Shown here: one piece after another, positions 26,338-41,397 of the stretch | Numbering within the stretch: position 1 is the stretch's first letter | Layout: every line of letters starts with the position of its first letter | Assembly: GCA_902805845.1 (NCBI GenBank) | Contig: CADCUI010000001.1 | Span: forward strand, 62,001-126,000 | Source: an uncultured Nocardioidaceae bacterium | Lineage (GTDB): Bacteria; Actinomycetota; Actinomycetes; Propionibacteriales; Nocardioidaceae | Length of the DNA stretch: 64,000 bases | Direction: 5' to 3' | Position numbers and translations under genes: made by a program | Notes under the pieces: generated by a model | Database searches by the model: none | The model's input: only the letters and a program-made list of their open reading frames with translations | Told to the model about the DNA's origin: nothing

Positions 26338-27351
26338 TTACTTGGCCCCGGGCGACGGTCGAGGCGAGCCGCTGCCGGGATTGGCTGGTCTGCTCTTCTT
26401 CCGTTGCTCTCGCGACTGCTTCTTCGGCTGCTGGCGCGGCGCCGGCGCCTCCGTGGTCAGCGGCGCCGAGGGCGCGGCCTCAGCCGAGGGCACCGTGGCG
26501 GTGCCACCGCCCTTCTTCCGTGCCTTCTCCTCGACCCGCCGTTGCTTGGCGGCTTCTGCGGGCGTGCCGGGCGCAGGGTTGTTGCGGATGACGTAGAACT
26601 GCTGACCCATCGTCCACAGGTTCGACGTGGTCCAGTACAAGATGACACCGATCGGGAAGGCGATGCCGCCGACGGCGAAGACGACAGGGAGCACGTAGAG
26701 GAGAAGCTTCTGCTGCTGCGCGTACTGCCCGGTGAGCGCGTCGGGCGGCATGTTCTTGGTCATCAGCTGCCGCTGGGTCAAGAACGTCGTCGCAGTCATG
26801 GCGACCACCAGCAGCGCCGCGAGGATCCTGACCTGGCCCGCGGTGTCGCCCTCTGCTCCTGTGAAGGTGTCCGCGATCCGAGCACCGAAGATCTTGGCCT
26901 CGGAGAGCGACTCGACTTGCTTGGTGGTCAGCACGCCACGGCGGTTGCCCTTGGCCGCCTGGTCGAGCAGCCGGAACAGCGCCAGGAAGATCGGCATCTG
27001 CAGGATCAGCGGCAAGCAGGAGGAGAACGGGTTCGTACCGGTCTCCTTGTAGAGGGCCATCGTCTCTTGCGCCAGCTTCTCGCGGTCGTGCGAGTACTTC
27101 TTCTGCAGCTCGCGCACTCGAGGCTGGATGAGCTGCATGTTGCGGCTCGACTTGATCTGTCGCACGAAGAGCGGGATCAGCGCCGCCCTGATCACCAGTG
27201 TCAGGCCGACGATGGACAGCGCCCACGCGGCGCCGGAGTCGTCGCCGAACACGAGCCCGAAGAGGTGGTGGAAGCCCGACAGCACCACCGAGGTGATGAA
27301 GTAGAGCGGCGCCATGATGGCTCCGCCGATCGTTCCCAGAAGGTCTAACAC
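26338..27351 (-). CDS. yidC: Membrane protein insertase YidC
   Basis: A 337-residue protein of the Gram-positive/short YidC type. It has an N-terminal helix (LDLLGTIGGAIMAPLYFITSVVL), then WALSIVGLTLVIRAALIPLFVRQIKSS, the coiled hairpin (MQLIQPRVRELQKKYSHDREKLAQETMALYKE) and NPFSSCLPLILQMPIFLALFRLL. Two further helices and a long basic tail of about 65 residues follow (KQSREQRKKSRP). It inserts membrane proteins with or without SecYEG. The GTG start directly abuts the yidD stop. Confidence 0.95.
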   Translation of the reverse strand: MLDLLGTIGGAIMAPLYFITSVVLSGFHHLFGLVFGDDSGAAWALSIVGLTLVIRAALIPLFVRQIKSSRNMQLIQPRVRELQKKYSHDREKLAQETMALYKETGTNPFSSCLPLILQMPIFLALFRLLDQAAKGNRRGVLTTKQVESLSEAKIFGARIADTFTGAEGDTAGQVRILAALLVVAMTATTFLTQRQLMTKNMPPDALTGQYAQQQKLLLYVLPVVFAVGGIAFPIGVILYWTTSNLWTMGQQFYVIRNNPAPGTPAEAAKQRRVEEKARKKGGGTATVPSAEAAPSAPLTTEAPAPRQQPKKQSREQRKKSRPANPGSGSPRPSPGAK

Positions 27352-27633
27352 TCAGGCTCCCTCGGTGTGGGCAGCAATCGGCTCCCGGATGTCCGGCGCA
27401 GCCGGCTGTTTCCCGGGATCGGTAGGCGGGACGGGGTCGTACCCGCCGGCGGCCCAAGGATGGCATCTGCCGACGCGGCGCACGGCAAGCCAGGTGCCCC
27501 GACCGGCGCCGTGGACGGTGACCGCCTCCAAGGCGTACGCCGAGCATGACGGGTGGAAGCGGCAGACCTGGCCATAGAGAGGACTGATGGTGAACCGATA
27601 GGTCCTCAACAGCCAGATGAGCAGCTGTCTCAC
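27352..27633 (-). CDS. yidD: Membrane protein insertion efficiency factor YidD
   Basis: A 93-residue protein with the complete YidD signature: [56 protein letters not shown]. The Cys and His pattern ([10 protein letters not shown], RCHPW) is intact. An amphipathic start suits its membrane-surface role next to YidC. It overlaps rnpA by GTGA and touches yidC. Confidence 0.95.
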   Translation of the reverse strand: MRQLLIWLLRTYRFTISPLYGQVCRFHPSCSAYALEAVTVHGAGRGTWLAVRRVGRCHPWAAGGYDPVPPTDPGKQPAAPDIREPIAAHTEGA

Positions 27634-27986
27634 GACTGCCTGCTCGGCCGCAGCGCGCGGGTCACCGCACCGTCGAGCTCAGCGGCAAGTTGCCCCGGCG
27701 TCGCGGTGACGGCCGGAGGGAGGGCGCGCACCACGATCGCGCTGCCGCCAGGGAGCCGGTCCAGCCGGTCCCGCACCAGGTGACGCAGCCTCCGCTTCAC
27801 GCGGTTGCGCTCCACGGCGTTACCCACGGCCTTGCCGACCACGAAACCAGCGCGCGTCGTTCCGTCGGCCGGCTCACCCATGACGCGGACATGCACGACC
27901 AACGACGGCGCACCGGCTCTGCGACCGCCGCGGATGGTCGCGTCGAACTGGCGATGCTCAGTGAGTCGGTGTGCCCGATCCAACAT
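27630..27986 (-). CDS. rnpA: Ribonuclease P protein component
   Basis: A 118-residue basic protein with the RNase P signature [21 protein letters not shown] and [23 protein letters not shown] at its start. It binds the RNase P RNA, whose gene is not in the window, to process tRNA 5' ends. ATG 27986 is chosen over the ORF-track start at 28382, which would run through rpmH. Confidence 0.95.
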   Translation of the reverse strand: MLDRAHRLTEHRQFDATIRGGRRAGAPSLVVHVRVMGEPADGTTRAGFVVGKAVGNAVERNRVKRRLRHLVRDRLDRLPGGSAIVVRALPPAVTATPGQLAAELDGAVTRALRPSRQS

Positions 27987-28027
27987 TGCGCAGACCCGGC
28001 CGTGGCCCGCCCCGGACCCCGAACGCC

Positions 28028-28165
28028 TCAGACCGCCAGCTTCTGGCGACCCTTGCTCCGGCGGGCGGAGAGGATCGCCCGGCCGGCACGCGTGCGCATC
28101 CGGAGACGGAACCCGTGCGTCTTCGCGCGACGACGGTTGTTCGGCTGGTACGTACGCTTGCTCAC
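28028..28165 (-). CDS. rpmH: 50S ribosomal protein L34
   Basis: A 45-residue basic protein beginning with [45 protein letters not shown] is the invariant L34 sequence. It is the first gene of the leftward rnpA-yidD-yidC unit and divergent from dnaA. It lies inside a longer spurious ORF in the track. Confidence 0.97.
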   Translation of the reverse strand: MSKRTYQPNNRRRAKTHGFRLRMRTRAGRAILSARRSKGRQKLAV

Positions 28166-28685
28166 GAGGCTCTCTCCGGCTGTGGATAGTGGGACGCCCT
28201 GGGGTGGCCAAGGTGCTCGGCGCGTCGTTCGCGGTGGCGGCGGACGCGGACACGGAGCACTGATCGACTCGGCCGACCGCACCACGGTACGTGGCTCTCT
28301 CAGGAGGGTCAAACTCGCTGGTGCCCGCCCGCCGGATCCGTAGGGACGGGTACATACAGCCTGTGGAGAACGGCTTGCTCACCGGGTCGCCGCCTTGTTA
28401 GCGTCGTCCCTGGTTCCGAGGCTTCCCTCGCCGGTTCTCCCCTTTCCCGACAGCGCGACCTGCGGCCAGGTCGGGCATTCGTCTCGCGCGCCCCCGTGCG
28501 GGCGTGTCTGGGAGAGCCGCCGGCCCCGGACGGCTACTACCAGACTGGACGCCGAATGCACAACCTGTGGATAAGGGTGTGGAGTAGTCCGGAGCACCGT
28601 CGCGGTGCTCCCCGGCCTCTTGCGTGACGCCCCTGGAGTGCCGTGACCTGGCCCCCGCAAACACAAGGAAGCAGGACCCTGACGA
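28166..28685. other. rpmH-dnaA intergenic region with DnaA boxes (origin, left part)
   Basis: The 520-base gap has no credible gene. A perfect DnaA box TTATCCACA lies on the minus strand at 28566-28574, and near matches are at 28362-28370 (TTCTCCACA) and 28181-28189 (CTATCCACA). The divergent rpmH and dnaA promoters must lie here. The perfect box is about 110 bases before the dnaA start and could serve autoregulation of dnaA. Confidence 0.75.
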
Positions 28686-30233
28686 GTGGCACACGAGCGC
28701 GAGACCGACGGCAGCGAACAGGTCCAGAGCGGCGCGGGTCCGGACGGTCCGGACGGTGGAGTGTCCCCGCCGATGATCCCTCCTCAGCCGACCCCCTCGG
28801 GCCGCCCTCGCCCCACGGGGGACCTGCTCACGGTGTGGCGGGAGCTCCTCGGCGACCTGCCGCCCAACCAACGGGTGTGGCTGGCTGCCAGCAAGCCCCT
28901 GGGCATGCACGAGGGCAACGCGATCATCGCCGTGGGGAACGAGTTCACCCGCGCGCGGCTCGAGGGTCGCCTGCGCACCTGGCTCGAAGACGCGCTCGAG
29001 ACCGCGTTCGGGCACTCGGTCCGACTGGCGGTCACCGTGGACCCGGAGCTGTCCGCCCCCGAGCCGGTCGGTGACGCGTCCCCGATCAGCTCTCTCGACA
29101 CGTCGACAGACACCTTTCCCGACAAGTCGACAAATCCGTTTGTCGCCAGCGGCACGGACCCGGCGGCTTCCGCCGCTCGATCGGGAAGCGTCCTCGAGAC
29201 CCGTCTCAACCCGAAGTACGTGTTCGACACCTTCGTGATCGGCTCCTCCAACCGTTTCGCCCACGCCGCTGCGGTCGCGGCTGCTGAGGCGCCGGGCAAG
29301 GCGTACAACCCGCTCCTCATCTACGGGGACTCCGGACTCGGCAAGACCCACCTGCTGCACGCGATCGGCCACTACGTGAGAAGCCTCTTCACCGGGGCGC
29401 GGGTCCGCTACGTCTCGAGTGAGGAGTTCACCAACGAGTTCATCAACGCGATCCGCGACGACAAGACCTCGACCTTCCACCGTCGCTACCGCGACGTGGA
29501 CGTGCTCCTCATCGACGACATCCAGTTCCTCGAGGGCAAGATCCAGACCCAGGAGGAGTTCTTCCACACGTTCAACACCCTGCACAACGCCAGCAAGCAG
29601 ATCGTCATCACCTCCGACCGGCCGCCCAAGCGGCTGGAGGCCCTCGAGGACCGGCTGCGGAACCGGTTCGAGTGGGGGCTGATCACCGACGTCCAGCCGC
29701 CTGACCTGGAGACCCGGATCGCCATCCTGCGCAAGAAGGCAGCGCTCGAGCGGCTGACAGCGCCACCGGAGGTGCTGGAGTTCATCGCCTCGAAGATCCA
29801 GACGAACATCCGCGAGCTCGAGGGTGCGCTGATCCGGGTGACGGCCTTCGCGAGCCTCAACGGTCAGCCTGTCGACCTCACGCTGAGCGAGATCGTGCTC
29901 AAGGACCTCATCCCGCAAGGCGCGGAGCCCCAGATCACAGCCAGTCTCATCATCGCGCAGACCTCGTCGTACTTCGGGCTCTCGATCGAGGACCTCTGCG
30001 GACCCAGCCGCTCACGCAACCTGGTCACCGGTCGTCAGATCGCCATGTACCTCTGCCGTGAGCTCACCGACATGTCACTGCCGAAGATCGGTCAGCAGTT
30101 CGGCGGCCGGGACCACACCACGGTGATGTACGCCAACAACCGGATCCGGGCCGAGCTGGCGGAGCGGCGGAGCACCTTCAACCGGGTCACCGAGCTGACC
30201 AACCGGATCAAGCACCAGGCCCGTCAAGGATGA
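28686..30233 (+). CDS. dnaA: Chromosomal replication initiator DnaA
   Basis: A 515-residue protein. It has the N-terminal domain I ([27 protein letters not shown]), a variable linker (about 115-165, Ser/Thr/Asp-rich), the AAA+ domain ([16 protein letters not shown] Walker [15 protein letters not shown] Walker B) and the C-terminal DNA-binding domain ([15 protein letters not shown]). It opens the origin at the flanking DnaA boxes. GTG start with AAGGA-type sequence upstream. The linker DNA carries a small inverted repeat noted in the findings. Confidence 0.97.
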   Translation: MAHERETDGSEQVQSGAGPDGPDGGVSPPMIPPQPTPSGRPRPTGDLLTVWRELLGDLPPNQRVWLAASKPLGMHEGNAIIAVGNEFTRARLEGRLRTWLEDALETAFGHSVRLAVTVDPELSAPEPVGDASPISSLDTSTDTFPDKSTNPFVASGTDPAASAARSGSVLETRLNPKYVFDTFVIGSSNRFAHAAAVAAAEAPGKAYNPLLIYGDSGLGKTHLLHAIGHYVRSLFTGARVRYVSSEEFTNEFINAIRDDKTSTFHRRYRDVDVLLIDDIQFLEGKIQTQEEFFHTFNTLHNASKQIVITSDRPPKRLEALEDRLRNRFEWGLITDVQPPDLETRIAILRKKAALERLTAPPEVLEFIASKIQTNIRELEGALIRVTAFASLNGQPVDLTLSEIVLKDLIPQGAEPQITASLIIAQTSSYFGLSIEDLCGPSRSRNLVTGRQIAMYLCRELTDMSLPKIGQQFGGRDHTTVMYANNRIRAELAERRSTFNRVTELTNRIKHQARQG

Positions 30234-30639
30234 GTCGAACGGACGGAGCCGGTTGGGGACGGGCCTGTGGATCAACGGGCGTCCGCGGGGCAGCTTGTGT
30301 GCAGAACCAGGGCCGCGTCGGCGAGTCCTGTCGTTCGCTGCACAAGCAGCGATGCTTACCGGGTCGGATGTCCACAGGGTCGCTCGAGGTCAAAACGACT
30401 CCTGACCTGCTGATACCTCGGTTCTCCACAGTATCCACAGAGGCTACGACGACGACGAGAATCCTTCTGGCTCCTCGACAGCAGAACTTCACCGGGGCGC
30501 CCACCCTGGGGAGAACCCGCTCCGACGGCCGACCTCCCCAAGCGCCGAGGCCCGTGGCAGGATGCTTTCCCGCACCGTTTCAGCCGGCGAGCTCGGCTCC
30601 GGTGCCCTCGACAGCCGGCAAGCCAGGAGGCACCACCTC
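30234..30639. other. oriC: dnaA-dnaN intergenic region, probable oriC
   Basis: The 406-base gap has no credible gene. DnaA-box-like 9-mers are at 30266-30274 (minus, TGATCCACA), 30368-30376 (ATGTCCACA), 30422-30430 (TTCTCCACA) and 30431-30439 (GTATCCACA, directly abutting the previous one). Each differs from TTATCCACA or TTGTCCACA by one base. The dnaA-dnaN gap is the functional origin in mycobacteria and streptomycetes. I infer the same here. Confidence 0.75.
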
Positions 30640-31788
30640 GTGAAGTTCAGCGTGGAACGTGACGTCCTCACCGACGCCGTCGCCTGGGCCGCCCGCAGCC
30701 TTCCGCTCCGCCCCAGCGCGCCTGTCCTGGCCGGTCTGCTCGTCGAGACCGACGACAGCGGCGACGGCCTCGTGTTGTCGACCTTCGACTACGAGACGTC
30801 GGCGCGGGCCACCGTGCCGGCGTCGGTCCAGGACGACGGCAAGGCGCTGGTGTCGGGGCGGCTGCTCGCCGACATCTGCCGCAGCCTGCCCAACAAGCCG
30901 GTGCACATGGCGCTGGACGGCGCCAAGGTGGTGCTGACCTGCGGCCAGGCGAAGTTCACGCTGCAGACGATGCCGGTCGACGAGTACCCCACGCTGCCTG
31001 CGATGCCGGAGTCGAGCGGCACCGTGAGCAGTGAGCTGTTCGCCCAGGCCGTGGGCCAGGCGGTCACTGCGGCCGGCCGTGACGACATGCTGCCGGTCCT
31101 CACCGGCGTCCGCATCGAGATCGACGGCGAGATGATGTCGTTGCTGGCCACCGACCGCTTCCGCCTCTCGCTGCGCGAGCTCACCTGGAATCCCGATGCC
31201 ACCGATGCCGAGGCCAACGCGCTGGTGCCGGCCCGGGTGCTGGCCGACACCGCCCGAGCACTGACCGCCGGCTCCACGGTGACGATCGCCCTTGCGGGGT
31301 CCGGCACCGGCGAGGGGCTCATCGGCTTCCAGGGCGAGGTCGCCGGCGGCGTACGGCGGACCACGACCCGCCTCCTCGACGGCGAGTTCCCCCGGGTCCG
31401 CACGCTCTTCCCGACCGAGCACCGCACCGTCGCCCGCCTCGACCGCGCCGCGTTCATCGAGGCCGTGAAGCGGGTCTCCCTGGTGGCCGAGCGGAACACC
31501 GCGGTCCAGCTGATGTTCGATGACAACGGCCTGACGCTCGATGCCGGCCACGGCGACGAGGCGGTGGCGACCGAGCGCATCGACGCCCAGGTGAAGGGCG
31601 ACCCGATCACCACGGGGTTCAACCCGCAGTTCCTGCTCGACGGGCTCACTGCCATCGAGCAGCCGGTGGTGGAGGTGGCGTTCACGCTGCCGGCCAAGCC
31701 GGCGGTCATCACCGGGATCCCCGATGGTGACGGTGAGCGTGACACCGCCTTCCAGTACTTGCTGATGCCACGGCGACTGCTGGGCTGA
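30640..31788 (+). CDS. dnaN: DNA polymerase III beta sliding clamp
   Basis: A 382-residue three-domain clamp. It starts VKFSVERDVLTDAVAWAARSLPLRPSAPVLAGLLVE; later come LLPVLTGVRIEIDGEMMSLLATDRFRLS and the C-terminus DTAFQYLLMPRRL. It encircles DNA and tethers polymerase. I chose GTG 30640 because AGGAGG is nine bases upstream. The ORF-track start at 30562 adds a non-homologous tail. Confidence 0.96.
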   Translation: MKFSVERDVLTDAVAWAARSLPLRPSAPVLAGLLVETDDSGDGLVLSTFDYETSARATVPASVQDDGKALVSGRLLADICRSLPNKPVHMALDGAKVVLTCGQAKFTLQTMPVDEYPTLPAMPESSGTVSSELFAQAVGQAVTAAGRDDMLPVLTGVRIEIDGEMMSLLATDRFRLSLRELTWNPDATDAEANALVPARVLADTARALTAGSTVTIALAGSGTGEGLIGFQGEVAGGVRRTTTRLLDGEFPRVRTLFPTEHRTVARLDRAAFIEAVKRVSLVAERNTAVQLMFDDNGLTLDAGHGDEAVATERIDAQVKGDPITTGFNPQFLLDGLTAIEQPVVEVAFTLPAKPAVITGIPDGDGERDTAFQYLLMPRRLLG

Positions 31789-31864
31789 GCGCGCGTACGG
31801 TGAGGACACGCCGGGCCAGCCGAGGCCAGGCGTTGCAGGATGCGGGACCAACGCAGGAGGACGC

Positions 31865-32773
31865 ATGGACATCGGGCTCGTCGGACTCGGCAAGATGGGC
31901 GGCAACATGCGCGAGCGGATGCGGCGCGCCGGTCACACCGTCGTGGGCTACGACCGCAACCAGGACCTCGCCGACACAGAGTCGTTGACGGCCATGGTCG
32001 AAGCGTTGCCGAGCCCGAGGATCGTGTGGGTCATGGTGCCCGCGGGCGAGGCGACCGACGCCACCATCCGCGAGCTGTCAGGGCTGCTGTCGGAAGGTGA
32101 CCTGGTCATCGACGGTGGCAACTCCCGGTGGAACCACGACCAGGACAACGCGGCGATGCTGGGCGAGAAGGGCATCGGCTTCCTCGACTGCGGCGTCTCC
32201 GGAGGAGTCTGGGGGCTGGAGAACGGCTACGCCCTCATGGCGGGCGGGTCGGCGGAGAGCGTCGAGAAGGCACAGCCGATCTTCGACGCGCTGCGGCCCG
32301 AGGGCGACTTCGGCTGGGTGCATGCCGGTGACGTCGGGGCCGGTCACTTCGCGAAGATGGTGCACAACGGCATCGAGTACGCCGTGATGCAGGCGTACGC
32401 CGAGGGCTACGAGCTGCTCCAGGCGGCCGGCACCCTCCACAACGTCACCGACGTGTTCCGCTCATGGCGACACGGCACCGTGATCCGGTCGTGGCTGCTC
32501 GACCTGCTGGTGGCCGCGCTGGAGGAGGACTCCGACTTCAAGGGCATCCAAGGCTACGTCGAGGACTCCGGCGAGGGGCGGTGGACGGTGGAGGCGGCCA
32601 TCGAGCACGCCGTACCGATGCCGGCGATCGCCGCGGCGCTCTTCGCACGGTTCAACTCCCGCCAGGACGACAGCCCCGCGATGAAGGCGGTGGCCGCGAT
32701 GCGGAACCAGTTCGGCGGGCATGAGGTGCGGGCGGACGTGCGGGGCGAAGACGCCCGGCCCACCGATGGCTGA
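31865..32773 (+). CDS. gnd: 6-phosphogluconate dehydrogenase, short decarboxylating type
   Basis: A 302-residue protein. The Rossmann motif is IGLVGLGKMGGNM; DGGNSRW and GVSGGVWGLENGYALMAGG are the substrate-binding signatures, and GAGHFAKMVHNGIEYAVMQAYAEGYELL is the catalytic region. It is the short (about 300-residue) NAD-preferring form, which oxidises and decarboxylates 6-phosphogluconate to ribulose 5-phosphate. Position between dnaN and recF is common in Actinomycetota. It ends 9 bases before recF. Confidence 0.93.
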   Translation: MDIGLVGLGKMGGNMRERMRRAGHTVVGYDRNQDLADTESLTAMVEALPSPRIVWVMVPAGEATDATIRELSGLLSEGDLVIDGGNSRWNHDQDNAAMLGEKGIGFLDCGVSGGVWGLENGYALMAGGSAESVEKAQPIFDALRPEGDFGWVHAGDVGAGHFAKMVHNGIEYAVMQAYAEGYELLQAAGTLHNVTDVFRSWRHGTVIRSWLLDLLVAALEEDSDFKGIQGYVEDSGEGRWTVEAAIEHAVPMPAIAAALFARFNSRQDDSPAMKAVAAMRNQFGGHEVRADVRGEDARPTDG

Positions 32774-32782
32774 GCCGGGCCG

Positions 32783-33946
32783 GTGCACGTCTCGCGGCTC
32801 GTCCTGCACTCCTTCCGGTCCTACGACGAGCTCGACCTGACGCTGTCGCCGGGCGTGACGACGTTCGTCGGCAGCAACGGGCAGGGGAAGACCAACCTCG
32901 TCGAGGCGGTCGACTACCTGTCGCGGCTGTCCTCGCACCGGGTGGCCGCCGACGCACCCCTGGTCAAGCAGGGAGCCGAGCGGGCCACGGTGACCGCGGC
33001 AGTGGTCAAGGACGGACGCGAGGCGGTGCTCGAGGTCGAGATCAACCCCGGTCGGGCGAATCGCGCGCGGGTCAACCGGTCGCCGATGCCGCGCTCGAGG
33101 GATCTGGTCGGTCTCCTCCGCACCGTGCTCTTCTCGCCGGAGGACCTGGCCCTGGTCAAGGGCGACCCCGCCGAACGTCGTCGCTTCCTCGACGACCTCA
33201 TGGTGCTGCGGCTGCCACGGCTGGCGGGGGTACGTGCCGACTACGACCGGGTGCTGCGGCAGCGAAACGCCCTGTTGAAGAACGCGGCGGCGGACCGTCG
33301 GCGCGGCAGCGAGTACTTCGACAGCACCCTGTCGGTCTGGAACGACCAGCTCGTGCGGACGGGCGCCGAGCTGGTCGAGGCCCGCATCGGTCTGGTCGAC
33401 GAGCTCGCCCCACTGGTGGCGCAGGCCTACGCTGCGGTCGCCAAGGACGCCGGTCGCAACGAGGCCTCGGTCCGCTACCTTCCGTCGGTACCGCTCGACG
33501 TCCCGGTCCAGGGCGGACCGGACACGGCGGTGTCTGCGGAGGGTGGTTCGTTGCGCCGGCGCATCGCGGAGGCCTTCACCCACGAGCTGGCGTCCCGCCG
33601 CGGCGACGAGCTGCAACGCGGCATCACCCTCGTCGGGCCGCACCGCGACGAGCTGGCACTCGCGGTGGGGACCCTGCCGGTCCGTGGCTACGCCTCGCAC
33701 GGCGAGTCGTGGTCGTTCGCGCTGGCGCTGCGGCTGGCGTCCTTCGACCTGCTGCGCTCCGACGGCGACGACCCGGTGCTCATCCTCGACGACGTCTTCG
33801 CCGAGCTGGACGTGGACCGCAGGGAACGGCTCGCCGAGCTGGTGGCCGACACCGAGCAGCTGCTCGTCACCGCGGCGGTTGCCGCCGACGTGCCCGCCGT
33901 CCTGTCCGGCACCCGCATCGACGTACGTCGTGAGGGCTCGGTGTGA
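32783..33946 (+). CDS. recF: DNA replication and repair protein RecF
   Basis: A 387-residue SMC-like ATPase. Walker A is [16 protein letters not shown], the signature region is [20 protein letters not shown], and Walker B is [24 protein letters not shown]. It helps load RecA at gaps. GTG start; the stop overlaps the GTG of dciA (GTGTGA). Confidence 0.95.
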   Translation: MHVSRLVLHSFRSYDELDLTLSPGVTTFVGSNGQGKTNLVEAVDYLSRLSSHRVAADAPLVKQGAERATVTAAVVKDGREAVLEVEINPGRANRARVNRSPMPRSRDLVGLLRTVLFSPEDLALVKGDPAERRRFLDDLMVLRLPRLAGVRADYDRVLRQRNALLKNAAADRRRGSEYFDSTLSVWNDQLVRTGAELVEARIGLVDELAPLVAQAYAAVAKDAGRNEASVRYLPSVPLDVPVQGGPDTAVSAEGGSLRRRIAEAFTHELASRRGDELQRGITLVGPHRDELALAVGTLPVRGYASHGESWSFALALRLASFDLLRSDGDDPVLILDDVFAELDVDRRERLAELVADTEQLLVTAAVAADVPAVLSGTRIDVRREGSV

Positions 33947-34518
33947 CCGGGGCGTCACCCGACCGACCGGAGAAGCCCGGTGAGGGCGAGGCCGCCGGCG
34001 CTCCTGACCACCGCGACACCGGCCTCGACCTCGCCCGGAGCGTTGCGCGCTCGCTCGCCGGTGGGCGGGCGACGCAGCGTCGTGGCCGGCGGCGGGCTCC
34101 GCGACCGGACCCGCAGGCATCCGGCTCCTACCCCGACGACCGCGATCCACAGACGCTTGACGCCACCCTCGGCCGGCTGGTCGCCGAGCAGGGGTGGGGC
34201 AACGACGTCCGCGTCCACGGAGTGTTCGCGCGGTGGGACGCGATCGTGGGCCGTGAGGTCGCCCAGCACGTGCGACCGGTGTCCTACGTCCGTGAGGAGG
34301 AGGGTGGCTCGGGCCCGCGTCTCGTGGTGCAGACCGACTCGACGGCCTGGGCGACCCAGATGCGGTTGCTGGCGGCCACGGTCGTCCGTCGTCTGAACCA
34401 GGAGCTCGGTGACGGCACGGTCGCGCTCATCGACGTACGCGGTCCCTCGGCGCCGAGCTGGAAGCACGGTCGCCGGTCGCTGCGGGACGGGCGCGGTCCG
34501 CGCGACACCTACGGCTGA
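33943..34518 (+). CDS. dciA: DUF721 family protein, probable helicase-loading factor DciA
   Basis: A 191-residue protein. A disordered Arg/Pro/Asp-rich N-terminal half precedes the DUF721 domain ([44 protein letters not shown], then [42 protein letters not shown]). DUF721 proteins have been identified as DciA, which interacts with the replicative helicase in bacteria without DnaC. It overlaps recF, as in mycobacteria (Rv0004). Confidence 0.9.
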   Translation: MTGASPDRPEKPGEGEAAGAPDHRDTGLDLARSVARSLAGGRATQRRGRRRAPRPDPQASGSYPDDRDPQTLDATLGRLVAEQGWGNDVRVHGVFARWDAIVGREVAQHVRPVSYVREEEGGSGPRLVVQTDSTAWATQMRLLAATVVRRLNQELGDGTVALIDVRGPSAPSWKHGRRSLRDGRGPRDTYG

Positions 34519-37010
<2,492 letters not shown>

Positions 37011-37089
37011 GGGCGAGCCCGGCGGCGGCGTCCCCTGATGTCGGGCTCGCCGAACCTGGACACCCGTCGTACGACAAGGGAAGTGACAC

Positions 37090-39755
<2,666 letters not shown>

Positions 39756-39756
<1 letters not shown>

Positions 39757-40472
39757 TGACCGAGCGCAGAGGGAGCGACACCGCTCCCGACCAATCGGCC
39801 ACGGAGGGTGTCCGGAAGCCGCCCGCCGCACGGGTGGCCACCGGTGAGAGCCGGACCCAGGGCGACGGTCAGGGCAGTGCTCAGACCGGGGCTCAGTCCG
39901 GGGCCCAGGGCGGGGCTGAGGCCACGGGCATGACCGAGCGGATCAATGCGGCGTACGCCTCCTCCGGGCCGGTGCTACCCGACGAGGCGACCGCCAAGCC
40001 CACCGCGGCGCAGCGCCTCGCGGCGGTGCGGGCCGGCAGCGCGTCGAGGTCGCGGGGTGCCGGGGCCAAGCCGGCTCCTCCGGCGGCAACGAAGGCCACG
40101 CGGGTGCGCAAGGCCCGGCTGCGGCTGACGCACATCGACCCCTGGTCGGTGATGAAGACGGCGTTCCTGCTCGCGGTCGCACTCGGCATCGTCACCGTGG
40201 TCGCGGTGTCCGTGGTGTGGTGGGTGCTCGACGCCGCCGGCGTGTGGGTGTCGATCAACCAGGCCGTCGGCGATGTAGTGGGCGAGAGCGGCAGCGGCTT
40301 CCGGATCGAGGACTACCTGGGGCTCAGCCGGGTGCTCGGGTTCACGATGCTGGTTGCCGTCATCGACGTCATCCTGATCACCGTGATCGCCACGCTCGGC
40401 GCGTTCCTCTACAACCTCGCAGCGGCGTTGCTGGGCGGCCTCGAGGTCGTGCTCGCCGAGGAGGACCGGTAG
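39756..40472 (+). CDS. DUF3566 domain membrane protein
   Basis: A 238-residue protein. The first roughly 115 residues are hydrophilic and low in complexity, with GQGSAQTGAQSGAQGGA repeats. The DUF3566 domain follows (RLRLTHIDPWSVMKTAFLLAVALGIVTVVAVSVVWWVLDAAGVWVSINQAV, then a second helix and AFLYNLAAALLGGLEVVLAEED). Two membrane segments are predicted. It is always found after gyrA in Actinomycetota (Rv0007 position) and has no established function. Start and gyrA stop share a base. Confidence 0.92.
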
Positions 40473-40503
40473 GCCGGGCGACCGGCTCTGCAGGGTAGTT
40501 TCC

Positions 40504-40537
40504 GGCCGCTCTCCCGGTTTGGGGCGGTCGAGCGGCC
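40504..40537 (+). terminator. Hairpin after the gyrA unit
   Basis: GGCCGCTC and GAGCGGCC form a perfect 8-bp stem whose loop contains a smaller CCC/GGG pairing. It sits 32 bases after the DUF3566 stop and before tRNA-Ile. No T-run follows, so its role as terminator is likely but not certain. Confidence 0.45.
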
Positions 40538-40582
40538 TACGGTAATCTTCCCTGTCGGCCAGCCACGGGCCGCACCCCTCGA

Positions 40583-40656
40583 GGGCCTATAGCTCAGACG
40601 GTTAGAGCGCTTCCCTGATAAGGAAGAGGTCACAGGTTCAAGTCCTGTTAGGCCCA
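40583..40656 (+). tRNA. ileT: tRNA-Ile (GAT)
   Basis: A 74-base cloverleaf. The acceptor stem is GGGCCTA/TAGGCCC, the anticodon loop is CTGATAA with a GAT anticodon, and the T arm is ACAGG-TTCAAGT-CCTGT. The 3' CCA is not encoded. Location after gyrA and DUF3566 is conserved. Confidence 0.97.
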
Positions 40657-40702
40657 CCGCGTCGCCTCCTGCCGAGGACCCAGCCCACCGAAGGAACCCG
40701 AC

Positions 40703-40828
40703 ATGAAGAAGCTCGTGCTCCTCGCGCTCGCAGCCGCTGGCGCGGCCGTCGCCGCGAAGAAGAGCTCGGATGCCAAGCACGAGCAGGCGCTCTGGGCCGA
40801 GGCGACCGACAACGTCAAGCGGGGCTGA
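40703..40828 (+). CDS. Small DLW-39 family-type protein
   Basis: A 41-residue ORF too short for the track: [20 protein letters not shown], then [22 protein letters not shown] short hydrophobic start is followed by a charged tail carrying LWAEATD, the conserved core of the actinobacterial DLW-39 small proteins, which occur next to this tRNA pair. AAGGAA lies upstream. Function is unknown; it could be a membrane-associated microprotein. It sits between tRNA-Ile and tRNA-Ala. Confidence 0.8.
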   Translation: MKKLVLLALAAAGAAVAAKKSSDAKHEQALWAEATDNVKRG

Positions 40829-40843
40829 CCGCCTCCGCTTCCC

Positions 40844-40916
40844 GGGGCCATGGCGCAATTGGTAGCGCACCTGCTTTGCAAGCAGGGGGTTAGGGGTTCG
40901 AGTCCCCTTGGCTCCA
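40844..40916 (+). tRNA. alaT: tRNA-Ala (TGC)
   Basis: A 73-base cloverleaf. The acceptor stem is GGGGCCA/TGGCTCC, the anticodon loop is TTTGCAA with a TGC anticodon, and the T arm is AGGGG-TTCGAGT-CCCCT. CCA is not encoded. Its 3' end is duplicated at 44177-44194 and acts as the att site of an integrated element. Confidence 0.97.
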
Positions 40917-40917
40917 C
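40900..40917 (+). repeat. attL: att repeat, tRNA side
   Basis: GAGTCCCCTTGGCTCCAC covers the 3' half of the T arm, the acceptor strand and one base beyond tRNA-Ala. The same 18 bases recur at 44177-44194 in direct orientation. Confidence 0.85.
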
Positions 40918-41054
40918 GCAAGTAGAACCGCTGGTCAGGCGGGGGTTTCGACTCTCGACCTGATGGGTCAAACGGCGGCACATACCGGCCTTCGTGCCAC
41001 TACGTGCCACAGCGTGCCCGGAAACGAGCACGCCTGACCCGTCAGGACCCTCAC

Positions 41055-41397
41055 ATGACTGTCACCAGCTACTCCCGCAGGAAGAGCCGCGCCGGACGCT
41101 CAGGCTTCGGCAACGTCCGGAAAACGCCCTCCGGCCGGTATCCAGCCCGCTACACCGACGCGCATGACCAGCCGCGCGGCGCCGCATACCTTTGCGACCC
41201 GCAAGGACGCCAACGACTGGCTCGCCACGGTCAGGGCCGACATGGTGCGCGGTACCTGGCGCGACCCGGGTGAGGGCGCCATCTCCCTCGCCGACTACGT
41301 CGCCAGCCACCTTGCGACCCGTCTGGACCTGGCACCCGCACCCGCCAGAACTACGCAAGCGTTCTCGCCAACTGGCTCTGCCGGTCGTTGACGCGCC
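41055..41397 (+). pseudogene. Tyrosine site-specific integrase, frameshifted N-terminal remnant
   Basis: The first frame encodes MTVTSYSRRKSRAGRSGFGNVRKTPSGRYPARYTDAHDQPRGAA. A second frame then takes over with HTFATRKDANDWLATVRADMVRGTWRDPGEG and DYVASHLATR, and a third gives TRQNYASVLANWL. Together these read as the arm-binding domain and the start of the core-binding (SAM-like) domain of an actinophage/ICE integrase. At least two frameshifts and the loss of the catalytic domain make it a pseudogene. It lies about 140 bases from the tRNA-Ala att site, as integrase genes usually do. Confidence 0.8.

Noticed and set aside
31865-32773. gnd between dnaN and recF as a foreign insertion
   Set aside because: This placement is common in Actinomycetota and the gene has normal codon use.
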